This document shows positions 52,158 through 62,035 of a stretch of DNA of 64,000 nt, one piece after another. Below the pieces are notes generated by a model, which made no database searches, was not told the origin of the DNA, and was given only the letters and a program-made list of their open reading frames with translations. Every line of letters starts with the position of its first letter. Within the stretch, counting starts at the first letter, position 1. The DNA is from Botrimarina mediterranea (GTDB lineage: Bacteria; Planctomycetota; Planctomycetia; Pirellulales; Lacipirellulaceae): NCBI RefSeq assembly GCF_007753265.1, contig NZ_CP036349.1:3195363-3259362 (forward strand), given 5' to 3'. The position numbers and the translations under genes were made by a program.

Positions 52158-52595
52158 TCAAACGCCTATATCCTCGTTCCACAACTCGGGCCGCGCGGCG
52201 ATGAACTCTTCCATCAGCCGCACGCACTCCGGGTCGTCGACGATCACGAGGTCGACGCCCCGGCTGCGGACGTACGCCTCGGGGCCTTGGAACGTGCGGT
52301 TCTCGCCGACCACGATCCGCGGCACCTTGTAGAGCAGCGACGCCCCGCTGCACATGTCGCACGGCGACAGCGTGCTGTAGAGCGTCGAGCGCTGGTAGTC
52401 CGCCGCCGTGAGCCGACCCGCGTTCTCCAGCGCGTCCATCTCGGCGTGCAAGACGGCGCTCCCCTGCTGCACCCGCCGGTTGTGCCCGCGGCCGACGATC
52501 TTGCCGTCGATCACGAGGACCGACCCGATCGGGATGCCCCCCTCGGCGAGCCCGAGCTTGGCTTCATCGATCGCAGCGGCGAGGAACTCATCCAT
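52158..52595 (-). CDS. Cytosine deaminase, yeast Fcy1-type
   Basis: 145 residues. The zinc-dependent deaminase motifs are LHAEMDALENAGRL (His ligand and the proton-shuttling Glu) and TLSPCDMCSGASLLYKVPR (two Cys ligands). The whole length resembles the small eukaryotic-type cytosine deaminase (Fcy1): EGGIPIGSVLVIDGKIVGRG, VVGENRTFQG and the C-terminal RPELWNEDIG are close. It would convert cytosine to uracil, salvaging pyrimidines; the Fcy1-like RPxxWxEDIG tail distinguishes it from tRNA adenosine deaminase. It is a monocistronic gene between two repeat elements of the same family. Confidence 0.88.
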   Translation of the reverse strand: MDEFLAAAIDEAKLGLAEGGIPIGSVLVIDGKIVGRGHNRRVQQGSAVLHAEMDALENAGRLTAADYQRSTLYSTLSPCDMCSGASLLYKVPRIVVGENRTFQGPEAYVRSRGVDLVIVDDPECVRLMEEFIAARPELWNEDIGV

Positions 52596-52624
52596 GATTG
52601 ACGCCCTGGGGATTGAACTCTTGT

Positions 52625-52651
52625 AGGAGGGGTCTCCCGACCCCGATTACG
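52625..52651. repeat. Single arm of the GGTCTCC.GACCCCGATTACGG family
   Basis: AGGAGGGGTCTCCCGACCCC followed by GATTACGG repeats the left arm at 52058-52078, with the extra GATTACGG end that appears as CCGTAATC in the other copies. It lies 30 bases upstream of the cytosine deaminase start. Confidence 0.65.
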
Positions 52652-52736
52652 GTCTCCACCGATGAGAGGCTAACCCTCCTGATAGGCTTCATGCAATCGG
52701 ACTCGGCGACGCTTCGATAGAGTACAAGTGGCTGGG

Positions 52737-52766
52737 ACCACGACGGGCACGGAGGGCACGACGGCC
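52737..52766. repeat. Arm of the ACGACGGGCACG.AGG.CACGACGG family
   Basis: ACCACGACGGGCACGGAGGG followed by CACGACGGCC. A directly oriented copy lies at 53251-53276 and an inverted pair at 23577-23659. With the copy at 53251 it brackets the SMR transporter gene and its leader. Confidence 0.7.
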
Positions 52767-52827
52767 GGCAACGCAGGGCAGCCCGACTCGCGATGGCGTT
52801 CCCGGCTCGCCATCTTCGAAGTAACGG

Positions 52828-53157
52828 TCACTCCAACGGCGCATGCGACGCCACCTTCATCAGCACGAGCCCGCCAACGATCATCGCTACGGCGGTCACG
52901 CGCAGGAGGCTTGCCGATTCGTTGAACGCCAGCACGCCGACCACAAAGGCGCCCACAGCGCCGATGCCCGTCCAAACGGCGTAGGCCGTGCCGAGGGGGA
53001 GCGTCCGCATCGAGACAGATAGCAGCGCGAAACTCGCCGCCATGGTCACGAGGGTGAGCAGCGTCGGCGTCGGCTTCGTGAAGCCGCGGCTCTCCTTCAT
53101 GAAGAAGACCCACACGACTTCCAGCACGCCCCCCACGACTAAATAGACCCAGGCCAT
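52828..53157 (-). CDS. SMR family exporter of the Gdx/SugE (guanidinium) type
   Basis: 109 residues with four transmembrane helices. The membrane Glu used for proton/substrate exchange is in VVGGVLEVVWVFFMK. The loop LPLGTAYAVWTGIGAVGA is the Gdx/SugE pattern and differs from the multidrug EmrE pattern. Gdx proteins export guanidinium. The leader upstream contains hairpins that resemble a guanidine-II riboswitch (53183-53234), which supports this subtype. The start is ATG 53155-53157, with GAGAG nine to ten bases upstream. The gene stands alone between two direct repeats. Confidence 0.88.
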   Translation of the reverse strand: MAWVYLVVGGVLEVVWVFFMKESRGFTKPTPTLLTLVTMAASFALLSVSMRTLPLGTAYAVWTGIGAVGAFVVGVLAFNESASLLRVTAVAMIVGGLVLMKVASHAPLE

Positions 53158-53182
53158 CGTAGGCTCTCTTGGTTAGAGAAAG

Positions 53183-53234
53183 CCGGGCCGTCCCGGGCAG
53201 CGTTCCCCAACGCGGGGCCGAGGTCGTGGCCTCG
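53183..53234 (-). promoter_or_regulatory. Candidate guanidine-II (mini-ykkC) riboswitch
   Basis: Read on the minus strand, the leader holds CGAGG-CCACGA-CCTCG (53219-53234), then GCGTT-GGGG-AACGC (53200-53213), then CCGGG-ACGG-CCCGG (53183-53196), which ends 25 bases before the SMR start codon. Guanidine-II riboswitches are two stem-loops with ACGR loops placed shortly before the ribosome site of SMR genes. The start-proximal hairpin fits exactly; the distal one has ACGA but with two extra C in the loop. The gene downstream is of the guanidinium-exporting type. The match is partly by eye, and high GC makes hairpins common. Confidence 0.45.
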
Positions 53235-53250
53235 CAGACGTAGCTTAACT

Positions 53251-53276
53251 CGACGGGCACGAAGGACACGACGGCC
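53251..53276. repeat. Arm of the ACGACGGGCACG.AGG.CACGACGG family
   Basis: CGACGGGCACGAAGGACACG followed by ACGGCC, a direct-orientation copy of 52737-52766. It lies just upstream of the SMR leader. Confidence 0.7.
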
Positions 53277-53543
53277 GGGGAGGCGGGGCGAAGGGCTTCC
53301 GGGTGGGCGGCTGCTCCCAGTGGAATTTGGGCCACCGAGAGGCTTCGGCGCCGAGCTGTCGCCGACGTGGTCACAGCATCGATTCTAAGGGCCCTAGCGT
53401 GCACGTAGGCGGGACTTTACGCCCCGGACGACAACTTCTTCGACCGGCCTCCGAAGCCGCTGCAACGTGCCAATTTGCGGCTCTGGCGCGGGGTAACTTT
53501 CTGTGTGTTTCTGGCCGCATTTCGCTGGATTTTGGCCACCGCG

Positions 53544-53936
53544 TTACGACGCATCGAGCGACCGGCGGACCGCGGCGCAGCCGCCTCGCATCAGGGGGGC
53601 GACGACCTCCGCGCGGCTGTCGGGCAGCAAGTCGCTGAACCAGACGAACTTGCACTCGCTCTCGCTGACGGCGATCACCTGCATCGACGCCGAGTGGTGC
53701 TCGAACATGTCGCCGAGCACCGTATAAGCAATCCGCTGCCGGTCGTCGTCGATCGCGATAATCCGCTCCTCCACGACCACGCCGTTGGCGAAGGTGACCG
53801 TCCGCAAGTCGCCCTCGACACGGCAGTCGGTCAGCACGCCGGCGAACAGTTCGTGCGTCTTCGCAACATCCCGCAACGCCTGCCAGACCTTTGAGGCGGG
53901 CTGGTTGAGGAGGGTCTCTTGGTAGAGGGACGCCAT
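53544..53936 (-). CDS. SRPBCC (START-like) fold protein
   Basis: 130 residues. The helix-grip pattern is visible: N-terminal strand SLYQETLLNQPASKVWQALR with the conserved P-x-x-x-VW-x-x-L, then ELFAGVLTDCRVEGDLRTVT, FANGVVVEERIIAIDDDRQR and a C-terminal helix. Such proteins bind hydrophobic ligands or act as small cyclases; this one resembles the MxaD/polyketide-cyclase-2 type. It has no operon partner. The ligand is unknown. Confidence 0.75.
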   Translation of the reverse strand: MASLYQETLLNQPASKVWQALRDVAKTHELFAGVLTDCRVEGDLRTVTFANGVVVEERIIAIDDDRQRIAYTVLGDMFEHHSASMQVIAVSESECKFVWFSDLLPDSRAEVVAPLMRGGCAAVRRSLDAS

Positions 53937-54259
53937 GAGTTGAAAGTTGAAAGGCGGAAGGCGGAAGCTAGTAATTACCCAGCCAACCTTATAGCCCCGG
54001 AGGGGCGGCAGCGCGTAGCCAGGGGCGCCAGCCCCTGGAACATGATGCGAGATTGGAGTGAGCCCCGGAGGGGCGACAGCAACTCAGTTTGCCGAGTTGC
54101 TGTCGCCCCTCCGGGGCTTCGCCTCTTGAAGCGATACGGCTCCCAGGGGCTCGCGCCCCTGGCTACGCGCTGCCGCCCCTCCGGGGTTTTTGTCAAACCG
54201 TTCGTGTGGCCGGGATCGCAGCGTAGCGGTGCCCCCGGCGAATCACGGCCTAACGCCGG
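53937..54259. other. Gene-free stretch filled by a nested palindromic repeat
   Basis: 323 bases between the SRPBCC gene start and the small membrane protein stop. Most of it is the palindrome at 53995-54191; the remainder has no recognisable content. Confidence 0.6.
53995..54191. repeat. Nested palindrome of the CCGGAGGGGCGGCAGC family, ending in a T-run
   Basis: Outer arms: CCCCGGAGGGGCGGCAGCGC through GTAGCCAGGGGCGCCAGCCC (53995 to about 54038) pair with the complementary sequence at 54142-54187. Inner arms: AGCCCCGGAGGGGCGACAGC (from 54061) pair with GCTGTCGCCCCTCCGGGGCT (to 54118), with the inner loop closing on CAACTC/GAGTTG. TTTTT follows the outer arm (54187-54191). The element could fold into a very stable cruciform or RNA structure. 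The words are typical of dispersed repeats in planctomycete intergenic DNA. Confidence 0.85.
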
Positions 54260-54445
54260 TTAGTCTTTTCGAAAAAGCTTCAGGTTGAACCAAACCGAAA
54301 TGGCAAACAGTAGCAACAGCGTAGCGACACCCCAAACGCTGCTTTTTGCCCACTGGTACAAGAAGGCGCAGAGAGGCGTTACGACCAGCAGGCCAGCTAT
54401 CAGGATTGGCAGATGGAAGAACCCATGGGATGCGAATAGCGGCAT
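54260..54445 (-). CDS. Small two-helix membrane protein, unknown
   Basis: 61 residues from ATG 54443-54445 (MPLFASHGFFHLPILIAGLL). An ATG 48 bases upstream gives 77 residues, but those extra codons lie in a repeat arm (54463-54474), so I prefer the shorter form. Two hydrophobic segments (FFHLPILIAGLLVVTPLCAF; SVWGVATLLLLFAISVWFNL) and a basic end LFRKD. No family is recognised. The GC content is below the neighbours. It has no obvious partner gene. Confidence 0.55.
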   Translation of the reverse strand: MPLFASHGFFHLPILIAGLLVVTPLCAFLYQWAKSSVWGVATLLLLFAISVWFNLKLFRKD

Positions 54446-54462
54446 GGTTCTCGACACGTTTT

Positions 54463-54562
54463 GTAGGTCAGGCTGTGACTGACGGTTCTCCAATCTTGAC
54501 GACTCTTCCCGTTACTTCGAACTCTTACTCATAGCAGGGCCGTCAGGCATAGCCTGACCTAC
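54463..54562. repeat. Inverted repeat of the GTAGGTCAGGCT family
   Basis: GTAGGTCAGGCT (54463-54474) and AGCCTGACCTAC (54551-54562) are perfect reverse complements separated by 76 bases. A shorter second pair (TGACTGACGG versus GCCGTCAGGCA) lies inside. It separates two leftward orphan genes. Confidence 0.75.
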
Positions 54563-54566
54563 TTCA

Positions 54567-55133
54567 CTAGGCATACCTGTAAAGCAGCGTAACACAAATC
54601 CGCTGAATATTTTCGATGGCCGACAAGACTGTTGACAGGATTGTCGTGAATTCGGTTGTAGTCATCGGCCCAAGCAGCACATGTCGCATCCACGCATCAA
54701 ACTTCTCTTTCTTTTTAGGTTTGGCATGCGACATCCCGCCATAGATGAAGACATCCATTACTTCTCGCCGAGACGCGGTCCTTGCTCCTTCCTTGAACAT
54801 GCTTGAGCCATCAAGGTACTTGTTGAGGCTTTCTCGGATCTCATAAAAGCGCCTTCGCTCACCCGGTGTAGCAAGATCGCTTGAGAAAACTTTCGCCATG
54901 TTGCGAATAGAGATGGACTCATTGTCTTGAATGAAGAATCTAAACGTGAGCACGAAAGCCTCGACATTCTCCCACCGCGGCCCACGGTGCTCTATTCTGA
55001 CGGCTTCGTCCTTTTTGCCGGAAAGCGTCCAACCCATGTTCACGGCAGCTTCTTTCAAGAATGTACTCTTCAGCAAGCGGTTGGCTTTCTCAACAAAGAG
55101 CCTCGCTGCATTTAGCTCTTCTCTTGTAGCCAT
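54567..55133 (-). CDS. Orphan cytoplasmic protein, unknown, AT-richer
   Basis: 188 residues. It starts MATREELNAARLFVEKANRL and is rich in Lys, Arg and Phe, with a helical first half (LLKSTFLKEAAVNMGW) and a middle RRFYEIRESLNKYLDGSSMF. No signal peptide or membrane helix. I recognise no domain. Codon use (AAA, TTT, AGA, ATC and ATA mixed) and visibly lower GC differ from acnA next door, so the gene may be a recent arrival. It is flanked by inverted repeats on both sides (54463-54562 and 55216-55237). A phage-defence or similar accessory role would be guesswork. Confidence 0.6.
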   Translation of the reverse strand: MATREELNAARLFVEKANRLLKSTFLKEAAVNMGWTLSGKKDEAVRIEHRGPRWENVEAFVLTFRFFIQDNESISIRNMAKVFSSDLATPGERRRFYEIRESLNKYLDGSSMFKEGARTASRREVMDVFIYGGMSHAKPKKKEKFDAWMRHVLLGPMTTTEFTTILSTVLSAIENIQRICVTLLYRYA

Positions 55134-55215
55134 AATTATTTGACGCAGAGATCGGTAACGGGTTCACGCTTCGATTCAACGCAACCTAGATTTGCAACGT
55201 TGTCTACAAAAGCAC

Positions 55216-55237
55216 ATGGCCACGCAAGCGTGGCCAT
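55216..55237. terminator. Ten-pair perfect hairpin between acnA and the orphan gene
   Basis: ATGGCCACGC (55216-55225), loop AA, GCGTGGCCAT (55228-55237). It begins 40 bases after the acnA stop on the leftward strand, so it may end acnA transcription, though no T-run follows; the very short loop also makes it a typical dispersed palindrome. Beside it, CTCTCCGCGTCCTCCGCGG (55255-55273) belongs to the CCGCGGAG.ACGCGGAGG family seen at 62036-62109. Confidence 0.55.
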
Positions 55238-55276
55238 GGCGTCCTCCAAATTTCTCTCCGCGTCCTCCGCGGTGAA

Positions 55277-57988
<2,712 letters not shown>

Positions 57989-58300
57989 TGCGGAATTCGG
58001 ATAGCGGATTGCGGATTGGCTCGCAGGGCAGGCCTCGCCTGCCGGCGTCACGTTTGGCTTTGATTCTGGCAGGCAAGGCCCGCCCTACGCGCTACGGCCG
58101 CCTGCGAGCCGGGAAGCGTCAGCTCCCGGAGCGCATCGGCGTAAGCCCAACCACCCTAGCAAATTACGCCACGGGGCGGGAGTCGGGCCGTGTGCGGGTC
58201 GGCGGCGCCCGGAACCGATAAGCGGCGCAGCGTGATAGCCCCCGAGCGGCTAGTATTTCGCCGCCCACCCATTTCACCATCGCCGCCACGGAAGGCCTCG
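57989..58300. other. Gene-free stretch between acnA and a divergent PEP-CTERM gene
   Basis: 312 bases. It holds an AT-rich simple repeat (GCGGAATTCGGATAGCGGAT followed by TGCGGATTGG, 57991-58019), the inverted repeat at 58025-58086 and about 200 bases of GC-rich sequence without recognisable content. Both genes must have their promoters here, but no consensus is clear. Confidence 0.45.
58025..58086. repeat. Inverted repeat of the GGCAGGC..GGCCCGCCCT family
   Basis: AGGGCAGGCCTCGCCTGCC (58025-58043) pairs with GGCAGGCAAGGCCCGCCCT (58068-58086), with two mismatches, around a 24-base AT-richer loop. It resembles the short inverted repeat at 1799-1830. Confidence 0.7.
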
Positions 58301-59158
58301 ATGCGGACTACCGGACTCGCCCTGATCGTCACCCTACTGGCCGCAACAGCGATCGCCGCTCCCGTCCGCGTCGAGTTCGTGGCGACGCTTACCGAGGGGG
58401 CGCTCGCTGGCGCCCCAGCCTCGCTGCGTGGGTTCTACGAGTTCGACGACGAGCAGGTGGTCGAGATAACGGACGACCGCTTCGGCGTCGTTCGGACCCA
58501 CCAGATGACGGGCTTTGGCCTCACGGGGTTCGGCGCCGAAGGCGAGGCGAACGGTTCCCGCCCCAGCGCGACCCTGCAACAAGCTTCGGAAGCATCGCCG
58601 CCGTCCGCTTTCCGGATCCCTTGGATCAACTATGCCGTCAAAACCTTGGAAGCCAACGATGTTGGTGACTCGCTGGCTGCTACGCCTTTAGACATCGTGG
58701 GGCCAAGCCTGACCATTGCTAGAGAAGACCTGCAAGCTGACGACCTTGATGGCAACGGATCGTCTGGAACGATAAGGGTTCTCGCCGACATTAACGGCGA
58801 CGGCGTCATCGAAGGCCATGAGGTGATTGCAATTGTGGGTGGATACAGCGGCGTCGCTGCATCGACTCCGTTCCTAGAAGAGCTAACGCTCTCTTTCCGA
58901 CCAATCGGCGCGGCTCTGCCGAGCGAAGCAGCGCAAGGGCCGCCCCAGACGCTGGACGACATCGCCGCTGCCGTCCTTCGCATCAACCACCGTGAGGACT
59001 CGCCCACGCTCCAGCGCCTCGGCTTCCCGTCGCTCGGTGGTCAGATCGGCGAACTCCAGTACACGATGACTTCACTTAGCGTTGTGCCCGAGCCCGGCAC
59101 GTCGCAGCTGCTCGCCGCCATCACGCTCGTGGCCCGCAGACGCCGTCGTCAACGCTGA
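58301..59158 (+). CDS. PEP-CTERM exported protein of unknown function
   Basis: 285 residues from ATG 58301, preceded by GGAAGG; the frame is open upstream without coding signal. The signal peptide is LALIVTLLAATAIAAP. The body (VRVEFVATLTEGALAG, GFYEFDDEQVVEI) is predicted beta-rich and contains one EF-hand-like loop (LADINGDGVIEGHEVIAI). The C-terminus is VVPEPGTSQLLAAITLVARR, a PEP-CTERM tail whose hydrophobic part is short, and ends RRRQR. It is a lone gene converging on the nagZ-like gene, with nine bases between the stops. I do not recognise a function. Confidence 0.75.
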   Translation: MRTTGLALIVTLLAATAIAAPVRVEFVATLTEGALAGAPASLRGFYEFDDEQVVEITDDRFGVVRTHQMTGFGLTGFGAEGEANGSRPSATLQQASEASPPSAFRIPWINYAVKTLEANDVGDSLAATPLDIVGPSLTIAREDLQADDLDGNGSSGTIRVLADINGDGVIEGHEVIAIVGGYSGVAASTPFLEELTLSFRPIGAALPSEAAQGPPQTLDDIAAAVLRINHREDSPTLQRLGFPSLGGQIGELQYTMTSLSVVPEPGTSQLLAAITLVARRRRRQR

Positions 59159-59167
59159 ATTGAATAG

Positions 59168-60730
59168 TCAGCGAGTGACGAGGACCGCCGCCAGCGCCCG
59201 CTGGCTCGCCGGCACATCGCTGTGCGTCACCAGCCGAGCCGCCGCGTCGGGGTAGCCGTCTAGCGCGTTCTCAACGCCGAGGCAGACGAGCACCACCGGC
59301 CGGGCCGCCATCAGTTCGCGGATCACTGCGTCCTGCACTTCGGTCAGCCCAAAGGCGTGCCACGCGGCGGGCTTCACGATCATCGCCACGACGATCGGCG
59401 AACCTTCGGGACATCCGGCGAGGAGGTCGGCGGCGAGCGAGGGATCGATCTCAGGGCCCGTCTCGAAGTAACGGACCGCGGCGAACTCCTCCCGCAGGGC
59501 CGCCGCCAGCGGTTGCTCCGGCGGGTCGGTGGGGCGGTGGTGCGGTTTGAGCATCAGGCACGTGACGCTCTTCGACCGATCGAGCGGCAGCGCGCCGGGC
59601 GACGCCGAGACGACGCGCGTCGCGGCGCCGGCGATCCGCAGCGCCGCGGCTTCACCCCCGGCGAGGCTTTCGGGCGTCGGCAGTTGAATCGACGCGCGAG
59701 ACGCCGCGCGTTCTTTCAATCGCCAGACGCGGTCGAAGGCTTCGTTGATCCGTTCGATCGTCAAACGCCCCGCTTCGACGGCCTCCACCAGGGCGCTAAC
59801 GACCGACACGGGGTCGGCGACGTCGAGCAGCAGGTCGACGCCGGCGTTGAGCGCCGCCAGGCACATCTCGCCCTCGGTGTCGAAGCGATCGCGCACGCCC
59901 GCCATCAGCAGGCTGTCGCTGCACACGACCCCTTCGAAGCCCATCTCGCCGCGCAGCAGATCGACGAGGATCGGGCGCGAGAGCGTCGCGGGCAGGCCGC
60001 TGGGGTCGAGGGCGGGGTACTCGACATGGGCCGTCATCAAGAGCGAGACGCCTGCGTCGATCGCCGCTTGGAACGGGACGAGTTCTCGCTGGCGCAGCTC
60101 TTCGGCCGAGGCTTCGACGCGCGGCGTGGCGTCGTGCGAGTCTTGGTGCGTATCGCCGTGGCCGGGGAAGTGCTTGGCGGTGGTCATCAGGCCCTCCGCT
60201 TCGCAAGCCCGGATATAAGCGGCGACAAGCTCCGCCGCGCGCTGCGGGTCGTTGCCGAACGCGCGGGTCGCGATGATCGGGTTCCGCGGGTCGCTGTTCA
60301 CATCGGCGACGGGGCCGAACGTCACGTCGATGCCCGCGGCGTGGGCTTCGCTCGCCGTCGTGCGGCAGAACTCGCCGATCGCTTCGTCCGAGTCTTTGAG
60401 ATCGACGAACGCGCGTTGATGGGGAAACAGCGTCAGCCCCGCCACCTGCTGCCCGGCGCCGCGTTCGATGTCGCTGGCGACGAGCAGGCGATGCCGACAC
60501 TGCGACTGCAAACGCTGGAGCGTTTCGCGCGTTTCGGGCCAAGAGCCATTAAAGAGCAGCAGCCCACCAACGGGGCAGTCGCCGAGCAGCTGAACCACCC
60601 GCCCTTCGTCCTCATGAACACGGAGGATCGGCGGCAGGTTCGAGCCGATGCGCACCATCAGCAATTGAGCGAGGCGCTCGCGCAGATCGGTCGGCTCGTC
60701 GGTTGGCTTGGGGGTTGAACTCACAGTCAT
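59168..60730 (-). CDS. GH3-family beta-N-acetylhexosaminidase, NagZ-like
   Basis: 520 residues. The GH3 barrel covers ~20-350: LLVASDIERGAGQQVAGLTL at the substrate cleft, ATRAFGNDPQ and TTAKHFPGHGDTHQDSHDAT, the KHFPGHG-x-T-x-x-DSH motif that distinguishes NagZ-type enzymes, with the catalytic His/Asp loop; the nucleophile is Asp in GVVCSDSLLMAG. A C-terminal ~150 residues form an extra alpha/beta domain, so it is longer than cytosolic E. coli NagZ (341). No signal peptide is visible. It removes GlcNAc from anhydromuropeptides or other GlcNAc-glycans. It overlaps the upstream AmpG-like gene (ATGA), which fits peptidoglycan recycling. Confidence 0.9.
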   Translation of the reverse strand: MTVSSTPKPTDEPTDLRERLAQLLMVRIGSNLPPILRVHEDEGRVVQLLGDCPVGGLLLFNGSWPETRETLQRLQSQCRHRLLVASDIERGAGQQVAGLTLFPHQRAFVDLKDSDEAIGEFCRTTASEAHAAGIDVTFGPVADVNSDPRNPIIATRAFGNDPQRAAELVAAYIRACEAEGLMTTAKHFPGHGDTHQDSHDATPRVEASAEELRQRELVPFQAAIDAGVSLLMTAHVEYPALDPSGLPATLSRPILVDLLRGEMGFEGVVCSDSLLMAGVRDRFDTEGEMCLAALNAGVDLLLDVADPVSVVSALVEAVEAGRLTIERINEAFDRVWRLKERAASRASIQLPTPESLAGGEAAALRIAGAATRVVSASPGALPLDRSKSVTCLMLKPHHRPTDPPEQPLAAALREEFAAVRYFETGPEIDPSLAADLLAGCPEGSPIVVAMIVKPAAWHAFGLTEVQDAVIRELMAARPVVLVCLGVENALDGYPDAAARLVTHSDVPASQRALAAVLVTR

Positions 60731-62031
60731 GTTGCAGAGGCTTCCTGCGGTTCTTCACGGAGCGGTGCGAGCAACGTAATGATCAAACTCGGGACGATCG
60801 CCGCCAACACCCAGAGGAAGAATTTCTCGTAGCCGAGCCACTCTTGCAGGGCGCCGGAGTACTTCATTGGGATCATCATCCCGAGGGCCATGAACCCCGT
60901 GCAAAGGGCGTAATGGGCGGTCTGGTGCTCGCCGCGAGACAGGTGCAGCATGTAAAGCATGTAGCCGGCGAAACCAAAGCCGTAACCAAACTGCTCGATG
61001 CCGATAGCGGTTGCGATCGGCCAGATCGATTCGGGTTGCGTGAACGCCAGCCACGCGTAAGCGGCGTTCGGGAGGTTGATCGCCAACGCCATGGGGAAGA
61101 ACCACCGCCGCAGGCCGTCGCGGGCGACGATGATGCCGCCGACAATTCCACCCAGCGTCAGTAACGTCACACCGATGGTGCCGTCCAAGAGACCGAGTTG
61201 TTCGTTCGAAAGCCCCAGGCCTCCCTTGTCCCGCGGATCGAGCAGGAAGAGGGGCTTCATCTTCACCAGCTGCGCTTCGCTGAATCGGTAGATCAACAGG
61301 TAGGCGAGCGCCAGGCCGATTCCCGGCTTTTGAAAGAAGGTGCTGAACGTCCTGCCAAACTCGACGAGGACATCGCGGGCGGTCCGTGACTCAACCGCAC
61401 GTCGAACGGCAGGGTGGGGTAGGGCAAAGGCGTGATACGCCGCGAAGGCGACGAACAAGACGCCGATGCCGCTAAAGACCGCCGACCACGATTCGCTGAT
61501 CGAAAAGCCAGCCGCCTTATTGAGCACCCCCGCCAACGCCACCAGCGCGCCCGAACCGACGATCATTGATAGCCGATAAAACGAGCTCCGGATGCCCACG
61601 AACCAAGCCTGATCACGCTCGGGCATGCTCGCCATGTAGAAGCCATCGGCGGCGATGTCGTGCGTCGCCGATGCGATCGCCAACAGCCAGAAGCCGCTCA
61701 TCGTGAGCATCAAGAAGTTCTCTGTCGGCGCCGCCATCCCGACCGCAAACAGCCCCGCTGCGATCACGGCTTGCATCGCCACCACCCACCGGCGCTGAGT
61801 GCTCAGCACATCGACGAGCGGGCTCCAAAGCGGCTTGACCACCCACGGCCACATCAATAGGGCCGTGTAATCGGTGTTGACCGAATTGGCGACGCCCAGG
61901 TTCTGGTACATCACTGTCGCCAGCGTCATCACGGCGACGTAGGGCAGCCCCGACGCAAAATAGAGCGTCGGAATCCAACTCCACGCCGCAAGGCGAGTCG
62001 AAGGGGCGGGCTTATCGCTGGCGTGATTCAA
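60727..62031 (-). CDS. MFS permease, AmpG-like
   Basis: 434 residues with about twelve hydrophobic helices. The start WSWIPTLYFASGLPYVAVMT, the loop KPLWSPLVDVLSTQRRWVV and ATHDIAADGFYMASMPERDQ match the AmpG/SLC33 group of the major facilitator superfamily. AmpG imports GlcNAc-anhydroMurNAc peptides in Gram-negative bacteria. The gene overlaps the NagZ-like gene, which would cleave the imported product, and follows a glycan hydrolase by about 80 bases on the same strand. Other substrates (acetyl-CoA-like or siderophore) occur in the family, but the context favours muropeptides. Confidence 0.87.
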   Translation of the reverse strand: MNHASDKPAPSTRLAAWSWIPTLYFASGLPYVAVMTLATVMYQNLGVANSVNTDYTALLMWPWVVKPLWSPLVDVLSTQRRWVVAMQAVIAAGLFAVGMAAPTENFLMLTMSGFWLLAIASATHDIAADGFYMASMPERDQAWFVGIRSSFYRLSMIVGSGALVALAGVLNKAAGFSISESWSAVFSGIGVLFVAFAAYHAFALPHPAVRRAVESRTARDVLVEFGRTFSTFFQKPGIGLALAYLLIYRFSEAQLVKMKPLFLLDPRDKGGLGLSNEQLGLLDGTIGVTLLTLGGIVGGIIVARDGLRRWFFPMALAINLPNAAYAWLAFTQPESIWPIATAIGIEQFGYGFGFAGYMLYMLHLSRGEHQTAHYALCTGFMALGMMIPMKYSGALQEWLGYEKFFLWVLAAIVPSLIITLLAPLREEPQEASAT

Positions 62032-62035
62032 AAGA

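Larger units (their letters stand above)
53158..53543. other. Leader of the SMR gene and gene-free stretch
   Basis: 386 bases. 53158-53240 is the leader of the leftward SMR gene, with three hairpins. 53251-53276 is a repeat arm. The rest (53277-53543) has short open frames without family, ribosome site or codon signal; I see nothing in it. Confidence 0.5.

Noticed and set aside
59357-60718. 453-codon rightward open frame over the NagZ-like gene
   Set aside because: Arg/Ala/Gly-rich antisense translation without recognisable motifs; the leftward frame has the KHFPGHG motif.
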